Assembly (NCBI RefSeq): GCF_002872475.1
Contig: NZ_CP025682.1
Span: forward strand, 1,426,001-1,490,000
From: Pseudazoarcus pumilus
Lineage (GTDB): Bacteria; Pseudomonadota; Gammaproteobacteria; Burkholderiales; Rhodocyclaceae
DNA: 64,000 nt
Direction of reading: 5' to 3'
Positions 32,901 through 42,058 of the stretch are shown in pieces. Under the pieces are notes generated by a model. The model did not search any database. It was not told the DNA's origin and saw only the letters and a program-made list of their open reading frames with translations. Every line of letters starts with the position of its first letter. The stretch's first letter is position 1. Position numbers and translations under genes: made by a program.

Positions 32901-33813
32901 TCTCGAACATCTGGTGCTGGGCCAGCGCGCCGCCAGTGACGAGCAGATCGCACGCCGGTTCGAACTCGACGCAGACGCCTCGCTGCCCGACATGGACGTG
33001 GTTGCCGAGCGCTTCGAACTGCGCGGCATCGATCTGGGGCGGCTGGAGCTGCGCGCGGCCAATCGCGGCGAGCTGTGGTTGCTCGACAGCGTGACCATCG
33101 AGAACGAGGATGCCACGCTGACCGGTTCGGGGCGCTGGCGGGCCGGACGCTCGCCGCTTACCGAGGTGGCCTTGCGACTGGACAGTCGCGACATTGGCGC
33201 GCTGCTCACGCGCGTGGGCTATCCGCAGGTGATTCGCGGCGGAACGGCGGTGCTCGAGGGCGATCTGTCCTGGGAGAGCATTCCGACGCGCGTAGACTAC
33301 CCGACGCTGGCCGGGCGCTTCAGCGTCGAGGCCAACGACGGGCGTTTCTCCAAGCTCGAGCCGGGCGTCGGCCGGCTGCTCGGCGTGCTCAGCCTGCAGG
33401 CCCTGCCGCGACGTCTCAAGCTCGATTTCAGCGACGTGTTCACCGAGGGCTTCGCCTTCGATCGCGTCGCAGGCACCGTCGACGTCGCTTCCGGGGTGAT
33501 GCGATCAGACGACTTCGAGATCTCGGGCCCGGCCGCGCGCATCTGGTTCGGCGGCTCGGCCGATCTCAAGACCGAAACCCAGGATCTGAAGGTGGTGGTG
33601 CAGCCGACGCTGTCCGAGTCGGTCGCCGTCGGCGCCGCGGCTGGGCTGATCAATCCGGTCGCCGGCGTGATCGCCTATCTCGCACAGAAGGTGTTGAGCG
33701 ACCCGATCGAGCGCATGTTCGCGTACGGCTATTCGATTACCGGAACCTGGGCCGACCCTCAGGTCGAGACACTGCCGGTGGGGCAGGGCCGCAACACGCA
33801 GGAGACACCATGA
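29977..33813 (+). CDS. yhdP: YhdP-family AsmA-like protein
   Basis: A very large envelope protein of 1278 residues with one N-terminal membrane helix (about 23-46) and a long periplasmic beta-rich body. In E. coli YhdP, TamB and YdbH carry phospholipids from the inner to the outer membrane. The C-terminal part has DVASGVMRSDDFEISGPAARIWFGG and GLINPVAGVIAYLAQKVLSDP, conserved in the family, and length and gene order (before tldD) match E. coli. The start is uncertain: an ATG at 29917 would add 20 Arg-rich residues; I prefer 29977. It overlaps the nitrilase gene by 4 bases. Confidence 0.9.
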   Translation: MIDRPRNPQDETEQPPRRVSGVGRIALRCVVVAFFVFALALLALREIVLPRADAYRDFVAERVSRAIGIPVTIESLSADWPGLRLRLDARGIVLGDPSGADALRLERIEARPGWSSLLRGEPYFERLDLFAPELNLVRDARGQVSAAGVVLGSGEGGGAFAGWLLRQGEIAIHDARTSWHDQLRAARVLRLDDVDLRVERIGARFRFGLTARAPAGVASAIELRGDVVSADPRDPQLWDGQLFVAVSDARLEGLTPWLDYAVPVSGAGDFEGWVEVLEGRPRSSTLDFAVSGFGARLHDALPALEAEHARGRLHAMERPEGYAFDLSEFELVMPDQRILRPGRVSLRLDGGANAQDAGTLQVDSLDLGVLADLAAHLPLPDGFDARLGEIAPRGRVDDFELGWNTQAGVLQLSRIAGRFSDIALRARDGLPGGEGFRGEISGDRDAGRFTLSAREAHAELPEVFPDPTMRFERFDAIGSWSRDDDGLAIHLDTARFENPDAAGEAHGVYRPGVGRRGAIDMTARLTRASGDAVWRYLPHAVNDNTRRWLQRSLRGARVHDARLALHGALDEFPFRDGNGRFLVTVDFDGGRLDYAPGWPGIDGIAGTIRFEGAGMHVAASEASIFGVRLSEVTADIPDLDARGAQVLNVRGAAHGPTADFLRFVSDSPVGARLHGFTDDMRAEGEGTLALSLEMPLRAVERTEVEGDFRFSGNRVAVLDWLPALEQARARVRFSEDSLRIDEGQARLLDEPVTLSAVTREDGRVRFALEGRASMRALRSQYDGPLMDGLSGTAPWQARIDAGQGEVSASIHSVLTGVSSSLPHPLNKRAEVALPLALQLRFAGAERNVSGRLGDDIGFSFDAFTDGDAWALARGGVGIGADVPVSAVGVALRARLDEFDLDAWRALQLGAVGEQGASLSSLDVAVSRLRAFGYEVADVELAASVDRDGWSGEISSDVARGRLAWHGLEEGAVQLRLEHLVLGQRAASDEQIARRFELDADASLPDMDVVAERFELRGIDLGRLELRAANRGELWLLDSVTIENEDATLTGSGRWRAGRSPLTEVALRLDSRDIGALLTRVGYPQVIRGGTAVLEGDLSWESIPTRVDYPTLAGRFSVEANDGRFSKLEPGVGRLLGVLSLQALPRRLKLDFSDVFTEGFAFDRVAGTVDVASGVMRSDDFEISGPAARIWFGGSADLKTETQDLKVVVQPTLSESVAVGAAAGLINPVAGVIAYLAQKVLSDPIERMFAYGYSITGTWADPQVETLPVGQGRNTQETP

Positions 33814-34634
33814 CAAGCGGGGAAGACATGCGAATTGTCGCGGTACAGATGATCAGCGGTCCCGAGGTCGCCGCCAATCTCGCCGCGGCCGCCGACCTGG
33901 TCGCTCAGGCGGCCGGCGCCGGCGCGGCTCTGGTGGCGCTGCCGGAGTATTTCGCGCTGCTGTCCTCCGACGAGCAGGCGAAGGTCGCGGCGCGCGAGGC
34001 CGATGGTTCCGGACCGATGCAGGACTGGCTGGCCGAAACCGCGGCCCGGCACGGGATATGGCTGGTCGGTGGTACGATTCCATTGGTAGCCGATGACGCC
34101 GCGCGCGTGCGCAACAGCGTGCTGGTGTTCGACGGGAGCGGTCGGCGCGTGGCGCGCTATGACAAGATGCACCTGTTCGGTTTCGACAACGGGGCCGAGC
34201 ACTTCGACGAATCGCGCACGATCGAAGCCGGCAGCCGCGTCGCCTGTGTGGATACGCCCTTCGGACGGCTCGGCCTGTCGGTGTGCTACGACCTGCGTTT
34301 TCCCGAGCTGTACCGCGCGATGCGCGCAGTGGACCTGATCCTCGTGCCTTCGGCCTTCACCGCGACCACCGGTCGCGCGCACTGGGAGACGCTGCTGCGT
34401 GCTCGTGCAATCGAGAACCAGTGCTACGTCGCAGCGCCGGCGCAGGGCGGCGTGCATGCGGGTGGTCGGCGTACCTGGGGCCACACCATGATCGTCGATC
34501 CCTGGGGCGAGGTGCTGGCGTGTCGCGACGAGGGGCCGGGCATCGTGCTCGCCGAACTGGATCGGGCCCACCTCGCCGCAGTGCGCGCGCAACTGCCGGC
34601 GCTCGCCCACCGGCGTCTCGACCCCGCTTCCTGA
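33810..34634 (+). CDS. carbon-nitrogen hydrolase (Nit1/Nit2-like)
   Basis: A cytoplasmic amidase of the nitrilase superfamily, 274 residues, with the Glu-Lys-Cys triad in [18 protein letters not shown] and [13 protein letters not shown]. This type acts on deaminated glutathione or omega-amides of keto acids. The ATG overlaps the yhdP stop (ATGA) and has GGAG 5 bases upstream. It lies between yhdP and tldD, an arrangement I associate with betaproteobacteria. Confidence 0.94.
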   Translation: MTSGEDMRIVAVQMISGPEVAANLAAAADLVAQAAGAGAALVALPEYFALLSSDEQAKVAAREADGSGPMQDWLAETAARHGIWLVGGTIPLVADDAARVRNSVLVFDGSGRRVARYDKMHLFGFDNGAEHFDESRTIEAGSRVACVDTPFGRLGLSVCYDLRFPELYRAMRAVDLILVPSAFTATTGRAHWETLLRARAIENQCYVAAPAQGGVHAGGRRTWGHTMIVDPWGEVLACRDEGPGIVLAELDRAHLAAVRAQLPALAHRRLDPAS

Positions 34635-34689
34635 GGAACGTCTGCCGACGCGGGCGGTCCTGCCAACCAGACACTTCGATGGACGGAAC

Positions 34690-36135
34690 ATGAACATGAC
34701 CCATGACGCGCTCACCCTGGCCGAACGGCAACTGCTCGATCCTTGCGGCGTCGACGCGCGCACCATCGAGCGCGTGCTCGGTTCGCTGATGGGGCATCGC
34801 CTAGATTACGCGGACCTGTACTTCCAGTACCGGCGCGCCGAGGGGTGGAGTCTCGAAGAGGGCATCGTCAAGTCCGGCAGCTTCGACATCGAGCAGGGCG
34901 TCGGAGTGCGTGCGATCAGTGGCGAGAAGACGGCTTTCGCCTATTCCGACGACATTTCGTCCGAGGCGCTCGCGGCGGCCGCGCAAGCCACGCGTGCGAT
35001 CGCCGACGCGGGCGCCGAGCGCCGCGTCGCGGTCACGCCCGGCGCGCATGTCGCGCCGCTGTATCGTGGCGACTGTCCGCTGGCCTCGTTGTCGGACGCC
35101 GAGAAGGTGCGCCTGCTCGAACGCCTGGAGCGCTTCGCACGTGCTGAGGATTCGCGCGTGAGCCAGGTCATGGCGCACGTGGCCGGCTCGTGGGAGGTGG
35201 TCATGGTCGCGCGCAGCGATGGCCACATGGCGGCCGACGTGCGCCCGCTGGTGCGCGTGTCGCTGTCGGTGATCATGGAGCAAGGCGATCGTCGCGAGCA
35301 GGGCAGCGCGGGCGGAGGTGGTCGCTTCGACTACGCGTATTTCGACGATGAGCGTTTGCGCGAGTACGCGCGCGCGGCCGTCCATCAGGCGCGCACCAAC
35401 ATGGAAGCGGTGGCTACGCCAGCGGGGACGATGACCGTCGTGCTGGGGCCGGGCTGGCCCGGCATCCTGCTGCACGAGGCCATCGGCCACGGTCTGGAAG
35501 GCGACTTCAACCGCAAGGGCAGTTCGGCCTTTTCGGGGCGCATCGGCGAGCGCGTCGCCTCGCCCGGGGTGACCGTGGTCGACGACGGCACGCTGGCCGA
35601 CCGCCGTGGTTCGCTGACCGTCGACGACGAGGGCAATCCAACCAATCGCACGGTCCTCATCGAGGACGGCATCCTCACCGGCTACATGCAGGACATGCTC
35701 AACGCCCGGCTGATGGGGGTCGCACCCACCGGCAACGGTCGGCGCGAGTCCTATGCGCATCTGCCGATGCCGCGCATGACCAACACCTACATGCCCGGTG
35801 GCGATCACGACCCGGAGGAGATCCTGCGTTCGGTCGAGAACGGCTTGTACGCGGTCAATTTCGGCGGCGGTCAGGTCGATATCACGTCGGGCAAGTTTGT
35901 GTTCTCGGCTTCCGAGGCCTACCTCATCGAGGGCGGCAAGGTCACCCGTCCGGTCAAGGGCGCGACGCTGATCGGCAACGGCCCGGATGCGCTCACGCGC
36001 GTGTCCATGATCGGTAACGACATGTCGCTCGATCCGGGCGTGGGCACCTGCGGCAAGGACGGCCAGAGCGTGCCGGTGGGCGTCGGCCAGCCGACCTTGC
36101 GCATCGACGGACTGACGGTGGGCGGCACGGCCTGA
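34690..36135 (+). CDS. tldD: metalloprotease TldD
   Basis: TldD pairs with TldE/PmbA to form a zinc protease that degrades unfolded or modified peptides (microcin B17 maturation, CcdA turnover). The 481-residue protein, the same length as in E. coli, has the zinc motif [12 protein letters not shown] (His262, Glu263, His267) and the C-terminal [18 protein letters not shown]. The partner gene is not in this window. The start [16 protein letters not shown] is well placed; no strong ribosome-binding site is seen. Confidence 0.97.
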   Translation: MNMTHDALTLAERQLLDPCGVDARTIERVLGSLMGHRLDYADLYFQYRRAEGWSLEEGIVKSGSFDIEQGVGVRAISGEKTAFAYSDDISSEALAAAAQATRAIADAGAERRVAVTPGAHVAPLYRGDCPLASLSDAEKVRLLERLERFARAEDSRVSQVMAHVAGSWEVVMVARSDGHMAADVRPLVRVSLSVIMEQGDRREQGSAGGGGRFDYAYFDDERLREYARAAVHQARTNMEAVATPAGTMTVVLGPGWPGILLHEAIGHGLEGDFNRKGSSAFSGRIGERVASPGVTVVDDGTLADRRGSLTVDDEGNPTNRTVLIEDGILTGYMQDMLNARLMGVAPTGNGRRESYAHLPMPRMTNTYMPGGDHDPEEILRSVENGLYAVNFGGGQVDITSGKFVFSASEAYLIEGGKVTRPVKGATLIGNGPDALTRVSMIGNDMSLDPGVGTCGKDGQSVPVGVGQPTLRIDGLTVGGTA

Positions 36136-36399
36136 TTAAGGCACGGGCGCGAGTGCGCCGCGCCGATGTAAGCTGATTTATGTAAGTGCACGATCGGCGC
36201 CGCCTGCGGGCGGGTCGGGGAGACACGCTGCGCTTGCACAAAGTCGCGCAAATTCAGCATCCTGGCGCGGTCACGGTGCCATGCGTCAGGGTTGGTTCAG
36301 GCATTTCGCACGCTTACGACCTTGAAACAAGTCGTGGCTGCGTGCGGGCGCTCCCAGCCCCTAGACTGGCTGCTTCGTGACCGAACGCAGGAGCATGCC
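36136..36399 (+). other. intergenic region with a long inverted repeat
   Basis: The 264 bases after tldD hold arms GCGCCGAT (36160-36167) and ATCGGCGC (36193-36200) around a 25-base spacer. The heptamer ATGTAAG occurs twice, 14 bases apart (36166 and 36180). It could be a hairpin at the end of the tldD mRNA. I see no gene in the rest; a CTAGACT box lies about 40 bases before the bactofilin gene. Confidence 0.4.
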
Positions 36400-37035
36400 A
36401 TGTTCAACAAGCCCAATCTGTTTCCCAAAGCCGGCGAGAATGCCCCGAACCGTCCAGGTGCCCCGGGCACTCAGGGGGGCGTGCGCGGACCTGCAACAGG
36501 CCCGCAGGAATCGCAAGCGCAACGTCCGGGCGCTACGGCGCAAGCCGCAGCGGGTGTGCCGACCCCGGCGACAGCCGCGGGTGAGGCTTCGGCCCGCGGG
36601 CGCGAGGAACCGGGCAAGGGCGACAGCCGCCTGATCGTCGGCCCCGAAGTCAAGCTGCGCGGGGCGGAAATCCTCGACTGCGACACGCTGGTGGTCGAGG
36701 GGCGCGTGGACGCGACGATGGACAGCCGCGTGCTGCGCATCGCCCAGGGCGGCGCCTTTGAGGGCAAGGTCGGGGTCGATGTGGCCGAGATCCACGGTCG
36801 CTTCGAGGGCGAGCTGACGGCGCGCGAGCAACTGGTGATTCATGCCGGTGGCCGGGTCAGCGGCAAGATCCGCTATGGCACGATCTTCATCGAAGAGGGT
36901 GGTCAGATCAGCGGCGATGTCATGGCTGCCGATTCGGAAGATCGGTCGCGACGCAAGGACAACGCCGCCGAGACCCGCGCCGGGCGCGACGATGCCGCCA
37001 AGGAACCGGTCGAGGACGAAGCGCTGACGGCGTGA
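36400..37035 (+). CDS. bactofilin family cytoskeletal protein
   Basis: A 211-residue polymer-forming protein. A disordered N-terminus rich in Pro, Gly, Ala and Gln (1-75) precedes the bactofilin beta-helix core (about 80-180): SRLIVGPEVKLRGAEI, DTLVVEGRVDATMDSRVL and GKIRYGTIFIEEGGQISGDV. A charged tail follows. Bactofilins form filaments that place cell-wall enzymes. The start has AGGAG 6 bases upstream. It is convergent with a lytic transglycosylase gene with no bases between the two stops, which fits a cell-wall context. Confidence 0.92.
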   Translation: MFNKPNLFPKAGENAPNRPGAPGTQGGVRGPATGPQESQAQRPGATAQAAAGVPTPATAAGEASARGREEPGKGDSRLIVGPEVKLRGAEILDCDTLVVEGRVDATMDSRVLRIAQGGAFEGKVGVDVAEIHGRFEGELTAREQLVIHAGGRVSGKIRYGTIFIEEGGQISGDVMAADSEDRSRRKDNAAETRAGRDDAAKEPVEDEALTA

Positions 37036-37668
37036 TCAGCGCTGCAGGGCGACACTCTCGCTGGCATCGTTCGCGAGCGTCTTCGCCCAGTTGCCTTCCC
37101 AGGCTGAACGCACCCGGTTCGGGTAGGCGGCCTTGCCCAGGCTGCCGTTGTAGCGACCCAGCGCGCGAAACAGGTCGCCCTTCTCGATGTCGAGGTAGTG
37201 GCGCAGGATGAGGCATCCGTAGCGCAGGTTGGTGCGCATGTGGAAGAGGTTGTCGGTCGGGCGGCCGATGACCTCGATCCAGAACGGCATGATCTGCATG
37301 TAGCCGCGTGCGCCGGCGGACGAGACTGCGTACTTGCGAAACGCGCTCTCGACCTCGATCAGGCCGAGCACGAGTTCGGGATCGAGACCCGCGCGGGTGG
37401 CCTCGTAGTGCACGGTGTCGAGCAGGTCCTCGCGGTAGCGCGCGTCGTCGATCCAGCGTGCGAGCCGCTGCGACATCGCGTCGCGCCATTCGCGGTAGGC
37501 GGGGTCGGCACTGCCGAGAGTGGGTGCCGGGCGATCGCTGACCGCCGCGGACAGCGCCGCGCGCACGCTCTCGGACATCGGTTCGTACATCTGCGGACCG
37601 GCCAGCGCGGCGCTGCTCAGCAAGCAAAACGCGCCAGCCAGCCACAGAGTGCGAGCTCCCGTGAGCAT
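37036..37668 (-). CDS. lytic transglycosylase (Slt/MltE-like domain)
   Basis: A secreted peptidoglycan-cleaving enzyme of 210 residues. The signal peptide (1-23, ALA-GP) is followed by a helical linker and an SLT domain with catalytic E107 in IEVESAFRKYAVSSAGARG and the conserved GYMQIMPFW and LGRYNGSLG. It begins 4 bases after the proS stop in the same direction and is probably cotranscribed with it. Its stop directly abuts that of the bactofilin gene. Confidence 0.93.
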   Translation of the reverse strand: MLTGARTLWLAGAFCLLSSAALAGPQMYEPMSESVRAALSAAVSDRPAPTLGSADPAYREWRDAMSQRLARWIDDARYREDLLDTVHYEATRAGLDPELVLGLIEVESAFRKYAVSSAGARGYMQIMPFWIEVIGRPTDNLFHMRTNLRYGCLILRHYLDIEKGDLFRALGRYNGSLGKAAYPNRVRSAWEGNWAKTLANDASESVALQR

Positions 37669-37672
37669 GGCC

Positions 37673-39403
37673 TCAGTCCGTCGTCTGCGGCGTCAGGCGG
37701 CGCACGGTCTCGTCGACGGCCTCGTCCGGGGAGAATTTGCTCGCCTGCTCCTCGCGCCGTCCCTGAATTTCGACCACGCCGTCCTTGAGGCCCCGGTCGC
37801 CGACGACGATGCGCTGCGGCACGCCGATCAGTTCCCAGTCGGCGAACATCGCCCCGGGGCGCTCTCCACGGTCGTCCAGAATGACATCCACGCCGGCGGC
37901 GACGAGTTCGTCGTGCAGCCGTTTGGCTGTCTCGCGCACGGCTTCTGATTTGTCGAATCCGATCGGGCAGATCACGGCCTTGAACGGTGCGATGCTCGCC
38001 GGCCAGATGATGCCGCGCGCGTCGTGATTCTGTTCGATGGCCGCGCCCAGGATGCGCGACACGCCGATGCCGTAGCAGCCCATCTCCATGACCTGCTCGC
38101 GTCCGTTCTCGTCGACGAACCTGCAGTCGAGTGCCTCGGCGTACTTGGTGCGCAACTGGAAGATGTGGCCAACTTCGATGCCGCGGCAGATCTCGAGCGC
38201 ACCCTTGCCGTCCGGCGACGGGTCGCCGGCGACGACGTTGCGCAGGTCGGCCACTTCCGGCTCGGTGAAGTCGCGGCCGATGTTGGCGCCGGTGTAGTGC
38301 CAGTCGTCCTGATTGGCACCGATGACGAAGTCGGCCAACGCAGCGACCGAGCGGTCCATGATCACGCGCCCCTTGAAACCGACCGGCCCCAGCGATCCGG
38401 GCGCTGCGCCGAACGCAGCCTGGATGGCCTCGGCGCTGGCGAAGGCGAGCGGGTCGGCGATGCCTTCGAGCTTCTGTGCCTTGATCGCGTTCAGTTCGTG
38501 GTCACCCCTTACCAGCATCAGGACGGGCGCGCGTCCGGCCTCGTCGTCGCCTTCGACGACGATCGCCTTGACGGTGCGTTCGGCGCCGATCTTCAGGAAG
38601 TTGGCCAGTTCGGCAATGGTCTTCACGCCGGGGGTGTGAACCTTCTGGAGTCCGGCCGTGGGCGAGGGGCGCGCCGCATTCGGTGCGAGCGCCTCGGCCA
38701 GTTCGACGTTGGCCGCGTAATCGGATTGCGGACACCAGGCGATGTCGTCTTCTCCGGTTTCGGCGATGACGTGGAATTCGTGTGAGCCGGTGCCGCCGAT
38801 CGAGCCGGTGTCGGCGGCTACCGCCCGGAACTGCAGGCCGATGCGGGTGAAGATGCGCGAATAGGTATCGTGCATGTTGCGGTATTCGCGTACCAGATCG
38901 TCATGGCTGGCGTGGAAGGAATAGCCGTCCTTCATCAGGAACTCTCGTCCGCGCATGACGCCGAAGCGCGGCCGGATCTCGTCGCGGAACTTGGTCTGGA
39001 TCTGGTAGAAGTGGCGCGGCAGCTGGCGATAGCTCTTGAGCTCGCGGCGCGCCATGTCGGTGACGACTTCCTCGTGCGTGGGGCCCACCACGAAGTCGCG
39101 CTGGTGACGGTCCTGAAAGCGCAGCAGTTCCGGGCCATAGTGTGCCCAGCGGCCCGACTCCTGCCACAGCTCGGCGGGCTGGACGGCGGGCATCAGCACT
39201 TCGACGGCGCCAGCGCGGTTCATTTCCTCGCGCACGATGTTCTCGACCTTGCGCAGGCTGCGCAGTCCGGTGGGCATCCAGGTGTAGATGCCGGCGGCGA
39301 CCTTGCGGATCAGGCCGGCACGCAGCATGAGCTGGTGGCTGACCACCTCGGCGTCGGACGGCGCTTCCTTCAGGGTGGAGATGAAGAACCTGCTGGCGAA
39401 CAT
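37673..39403 (-). CDS. proS: prolyl-tRNA synthetase
   Basis: This enzyme charges tRNA-Pro. The 576-residue bacterial-type protein has the class II motifs [35 protein letters not shown] and the C-terminal [18 protein letters not shown], with an inserted YbaK-like editing domain (about residues 225-400) that removes misacylated Ala. The start [15 protein letters not shown] matches E. coli; the ATG 13 codons upstream is not used. It is divergent from rppH, as in many beta- and gammaproteobacteria. Confidence 0.98.
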   Translation of the reverse strand: MFASRFFISTLKEAPSDAEVVSHQLMLRAGLIRKVAAGIYTWMPTGLRSLRKVENIVREEMNRAGAVEVLMPAVQPAELWQESGRWAHYGPELLRFQDRHQRDFVVGPTHEEVVTDMARRELKSYRQLPRHFYQIQTKFRDEIRPRFGVMRGREFLMKDGYSFHASHDDLVREYRNMHDTYSRIFTRIGLQFRAVAADTGSIGGTGSHEFHVIAETGEDDIAWCPQSDYAANVELAEALAPNAARPSPTAGLQKVHTPGVKTIAELANFLKIGAERTVKAIVVEGDDEAGRAPVLMLVRGDHELNAIKAQKLEGIADPLAFASAEAIQAAFGAAPGSLGPVGFKGRVIMDRSVAALADFVIGANQDDWHYTGANIGRDFTEPEVADLRNVVAGDPSPDGKGALEICRGIEVGHIFQLRTKYAEALDCRFVDENGREQVMEMGCYGIGVSRILGAAIEQNHDARGIIWPASIAPFKAVICPIGFDKSEAVRETAKRLHDELVAAGVDVILDDRGERPGAMFADWELIGVPQRIVVGDRGLKDGVVEIQGRREEQASKFSPDEAVDETVRRLTPQTTD

Positions 39404-39442
39404 CGTGTCGTTCCGTGCGAATGGGTTGAAAATCGGTCGCAC

Positions 39443-39448
39443 ATTCTA
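39443..39448 (-). promoter_or_regulatory. candidate extended -10 box (TGC-TAGAAT) for proS
   Basis: TGCTAGAATG on the coding strand, 40 bases upstream of the proS start, in the 150-base divergent gap with rppH. No consensus -35. Confidence 0.45.
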
Positions 39449-39553
39449 GCAGTGCACCGGGTGCGACGGCGGAGCCGGCGCGGGTTTCGCGCTTTCCAAC
39501 GCCCGTCAAGTGTGGAAAAATTGACGCAACACGGATGAATCAAGGGTTCGACC

Positions 39554-40084
39554 ATGCTCGATCGTGACGGCTATCGCCCGAACGTCGGCATCATTCTGGT
39601 CAACGCGCGCAATGAGGTTTTCTGGGGCAAGCGGATACGCGAGCATTCCTGGCAGTTCCCGCAGGGCGGCATCAAGCACGGGGAGAGCCCGCAGCAGGCC
39701 ATGTACCGGGAACTGTTCGAGGAAGTCGGGCTCAAGCCCGAACATGTGAAGATTCTCGGACGCACGCGCGGCTGGTTGAAGTACGACGTTCCTAAGCACT
39801 GGATACGCCGCGAATGGCGCAGTACCTATCGCGGACAGAAGCAGATCTGGTTTCTCTTGCGGCTCACGGGTCGCGATACCGACGTGTCGCTGAGGGCGAG
39901 CAGGCATCCGGAGTTCGACGCCTGGCGCTGGAGTGAGTACTGGGTACCGCTCGAGGCGGTCATCGAGTTCAAGCGGCAGGTCTATCAGCGGGCCCTGGCG
40001 GAGCTGTCGGCGATCCTGTTCAGGCCGCACACGCCGGAAGTTCCTCCCGAGTATCGTGACTTTGCGATGGTCAGGGAGTCTTGA
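39554..40084 (+). CDS. rppH: RNA pyrophosphohydrolase RppH
   Basis: RppH removes pyrophosphate from the 5' end of mRNA and so starts RNase E-dependent decay. The 176-residue protein has the Nudix box [23 protein letters not shown] in full, the start [17 protein letters not shown], and [15 protein letters not shown]. Size and motifs match E. coli RppH. It is divergent from proS and followed after 118 bases by the CNP1-like gene. Confidence 0.97.
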   Translation: MLDRDGYRPNVGIILVNARNEVFWGKRIREHSWQFPQGGIKHGESPQQAMYRELFEEVGLKPEHVKILGRTRGWLKYDVPKHWIRREWRSTYRGQKQIWFLLRLTGRDTDVSLRASRHPEFDAWRWSEYWVPLEAVIEFKRQVYQRALAELSAILFRPHTPEVPPEYRDFAMVRES

Positions 40085-40202
40085 GCGAGTTCGTCCATGC
40101 GCTCCCGTCTGCGAATGGCGCCCGCCGCTAGGTCCGATGGCACGGCGCTCAGGCCGGCGGCGCGGGGCCTTGCGGAGTGCGTGCTTGTTGCGAGGTGATT
40201 CG

Positions 40203-40718
40203 ATGTTGCAGGGGTTTTCGAGGGCCGGCAGGCTGGCCGCGGTTGTGATGTTTTTCCCGGCGTGCGCGCTGGCTGGCCTGTTCACCGAGGCGGATCCGAA
40301 CTGGCAGGAGGATGCGGTGGAATATCCGCCGCCGCCGCGCGAGGAAGATCTGCACAAGTTCTTCGTGACTGCTGCTTCGCCCAACGCGTTCTACGTGGAC
40401 AAGGCTTCGATGAGTCTGGGCGAGGACCGCGTGGTGCGCTTCACGCTGGTGGTGCGCACGCCCGGTGGTGCCGAGAACATCACCTTCGAGGGGATTCGCT
40501 GTGCGACTGGCGAGCGCCGCCTCTACGCGCGCTGGCGTCCGCAGGAAGAGCAGTGGTCGCCCGCGCGCCGTTCGGAGTGGGAGCCCTTGCGTGCGACCGG
40601 CTACAACATGCCACGAGCGGTGCTGGCGGCGCAGCACTTCTGCGACGGGCCGGCGCCGCCGCGAACACTCGGTGATGCGCGGCGTGGACTGATCTACGGA
40701 AACGGAAACTATCAATGA
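40203..40718 (+). CDS. CNP1-like secreted protein
   Basis: A 171-residue protein with a signal peptide (cleavage near residue 25, ALA-GL). The mature part [41 protein letters not shown] and [13 protein letters not shown] is characteristic of the CNP1-like family found in betaproteobacteria. Its biochemical role is unknown. GAGG precedes the ATG, and the stop overlaps coq7 (ATGA), so the two are coupled. Confidence 0.85.
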   Translation: MLQGFSRAGRLAAVVMFFPACALAGLFTEADPNWQEDAVEYPPPPREEDLHKFFVTAASPNAFYVDKASMSLGEDRVVRFTLVVRTPGGAENITFEGIRCATGERRLYARWRPQEEQWSPARRSEWEPLRATGYNMPRAVLAAQHFCDGPAPPRTLGDARRGLIYGNGNYQ

Positions 40719-41359
40719 TGCGCAGTGTGAACCGCACGATTGGCGATCGCGCGATCGTGCATTTCGACAAGGCGCTCAGGACGCTGTTCGCGCCGGCCGC
40801 GAGCGTGCGTCCGGTCCCCGGTGCCGATCTTCCCGAGGCGTCGCTGTCGGCCTCGCAGAAGGCCGAGACGGCCGCGCTGATGCGCGTCAATCATTGCGGC
40901 GAGATCTGTGCGCAGGCGCTCTATCAGGGGCAGGCCGTGACCGCACGCGAGGCGCGCATTCGGGAAGAACTCGAGCGCGCCGCGGCGGAGGAGACCGAAC
41001 ATCTGGCGTGGACCGAGCGGCGCATCCACGAACTGGGCGGGCGCAAGAGCCTGCTCAACCCGCTATGGTATGCCGGTTCGCTGGCGCTCGGGATGGTCGC
41101 CGGGCGGCTCGGTGACCGCTGGAGTCTGGGATTTCTTGCTGAGACCGAACATCAGGTGGAGAGTCATCTCGACGGGCATCTGGGCCGCATTGCGGCCGAG
41201 GATGCACGCACCCGGGCGATCGTCGAGCAGATGAAGCTCGACGAGGCCGGTCATGCGCAAACGGCGATCAATCTGGGCGGACGGGAATTGCCGGCGCCGG
41301 CGCGTGCGGCGATGCGACTGATGGGGCGCGTCATGACTACGCTCTCGCATCGCATCTGA
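40715..41359 (+). CDS. coq7: 2-nonaprenyl-3-methyl-6-methoxy-1,4-benzoquinol hydroxylase
   Basis: Coq7 adds the last hydroxyl group in ubiquinone synthesis using a di-iron centre at the membrane face. The 214-residue protein has ligands E63 ([17 protein letters not shown]), E93 and H96 (EETEHLAW), E145 ([10 protein letters not shown]), E177 and H180 ([10 protein letters not shown]). It supplies the quinone used by the Nqr complex encoded in this window. It is translationally coupled to the CNP1-like gene. Confidence 0.95.
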   Translation: MMRSVNRTIGDRAIVHFDKALRTLFAPAASVRPVPGADLPEASLSASQKAETAALMRVNHCGEICAQALYQGQAVTAREARIREELERAAAEETEHLAWTERRIHELGGRKSLLNPLWYAGSLALGMVAGRLGDRWSLGFLAETEHQVESHLDGHLGRIAAEDARTRAIVEQMKLDEAGHAQTAINLGGRELPAPARAAMRLMGRVMTTLSHRI

Positions 41360-41381
41360 CCTCGCGGCACCGAGTAGGTCG

Positions 41382-41801
41382 TCAGTCGGCCTCGACGATT
41401 TCCCAGGTGTGTTCGATGCTGGCGGTCTTGCCCAGCATGACCGAGGCCGAGCAGTACTTGTCCGCGGACAGGTGGATTGCGCGCTCGACGGCTTCCGGCT
41501 TGAGCTTGTGGCCGGTGATGCGGTAGTGAAAGCCGATGCGGGTAAACACCTTGGGGTCGCTGTCGGCGCGCTCCGCGACAAGGCGCACTTCGCAATCGCG
41601 CACATCGTGCCGGCCACGTCGCAGGATCAGCACGACGTCGAACGCCGAGCAGCCGCCCGCGCCGGCGAGCATCATCTCCATCGGGCGCGGCGCGAGATTG
41701 CGACCGCCTGCATCGGGCGCGCCATCCATCGTGACAAGATGTCCGGAGCCTGTTTCGGCGACGAAGGTCACGCCATCGAGCCATTTGATCGTGCATTCCA
41801 T
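41382..41801 (-). CDS. OsmC/Ohr-family protein (YhfA-like)
   Basis: A 139-residue protein of the OsmC superfamily, whose members reduce organic peroxides with two cysteines. C51 in AGAGGCSAFDVV and C117 in KYCSASVML are the two conserved positions. The overall pattern resembles the YhfA subgroup, whose substrate is not known. It is convergent with coq7, with 22 bases between the stops. Confidence 0.88.
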   Translation of the reverse strand: MECTIKWLDGVTFVAETGSGHLVTMDGAPDAGGRNLAPRPMEMMLAGAGGCSAFDVVLILRRGRHDVRDCEVRLVAERADSDPKVFTRIGFHYRITGHKLKPEAVERAIHLSADKYCSASVMLGKTASIEHTWEIVEAD

Positions 41802-42023
41802 GCTTTTTTTTCCTGCGTGTCGAAGGGGAGTCCGTCGCCGATTTTAGCCGATGCGCGGTTTCGACGTTTTCGAGTGTCCGTGGCGGAACTATCGGAGGCG
41901 GGGGAGGTCGTAGTTTGTGTATGCAACGAACCCATTCAAATGCCTAGGTTTTTCAAGGACCTATTTGATAAACAAAGCTTATCCAGGCATCAGAATATTT
42001 ATGGTGCGCCGCACAAAAAATGC
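41802..42023. other. AT-rich intergenic stretch upstream of the candidate small RNA
   Basis: This 222-base stretch contains the probable promoter of the OsmC-like gene and, at 41915-42020, the most AT-rich non-rRNA block I noticed in the window. It has an inverted repeat TAGGT-N9-ACCTA (41945-41963) and A/T runs that could serve as an UP element for the promoter at 42024. No reading frame here looks real. Confidence 0.5.
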
Positions 42024-42052
42024 TTGCATGAAGCGCGCGCGACCCGGATAAT
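42024..42052 (+). promoter_or_regulatory. sigma-70 promoter of the candidate small RNA
   Basis: TTGCAT (42024-42029), a 17-base spacer and GATAAT (42047-42052). Transcription would start near 42059. An AT-rich stretch with AAAAAA lies just upstream. Confidence 0.65.
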
Positions 42053-42058
42053 TCGTCT

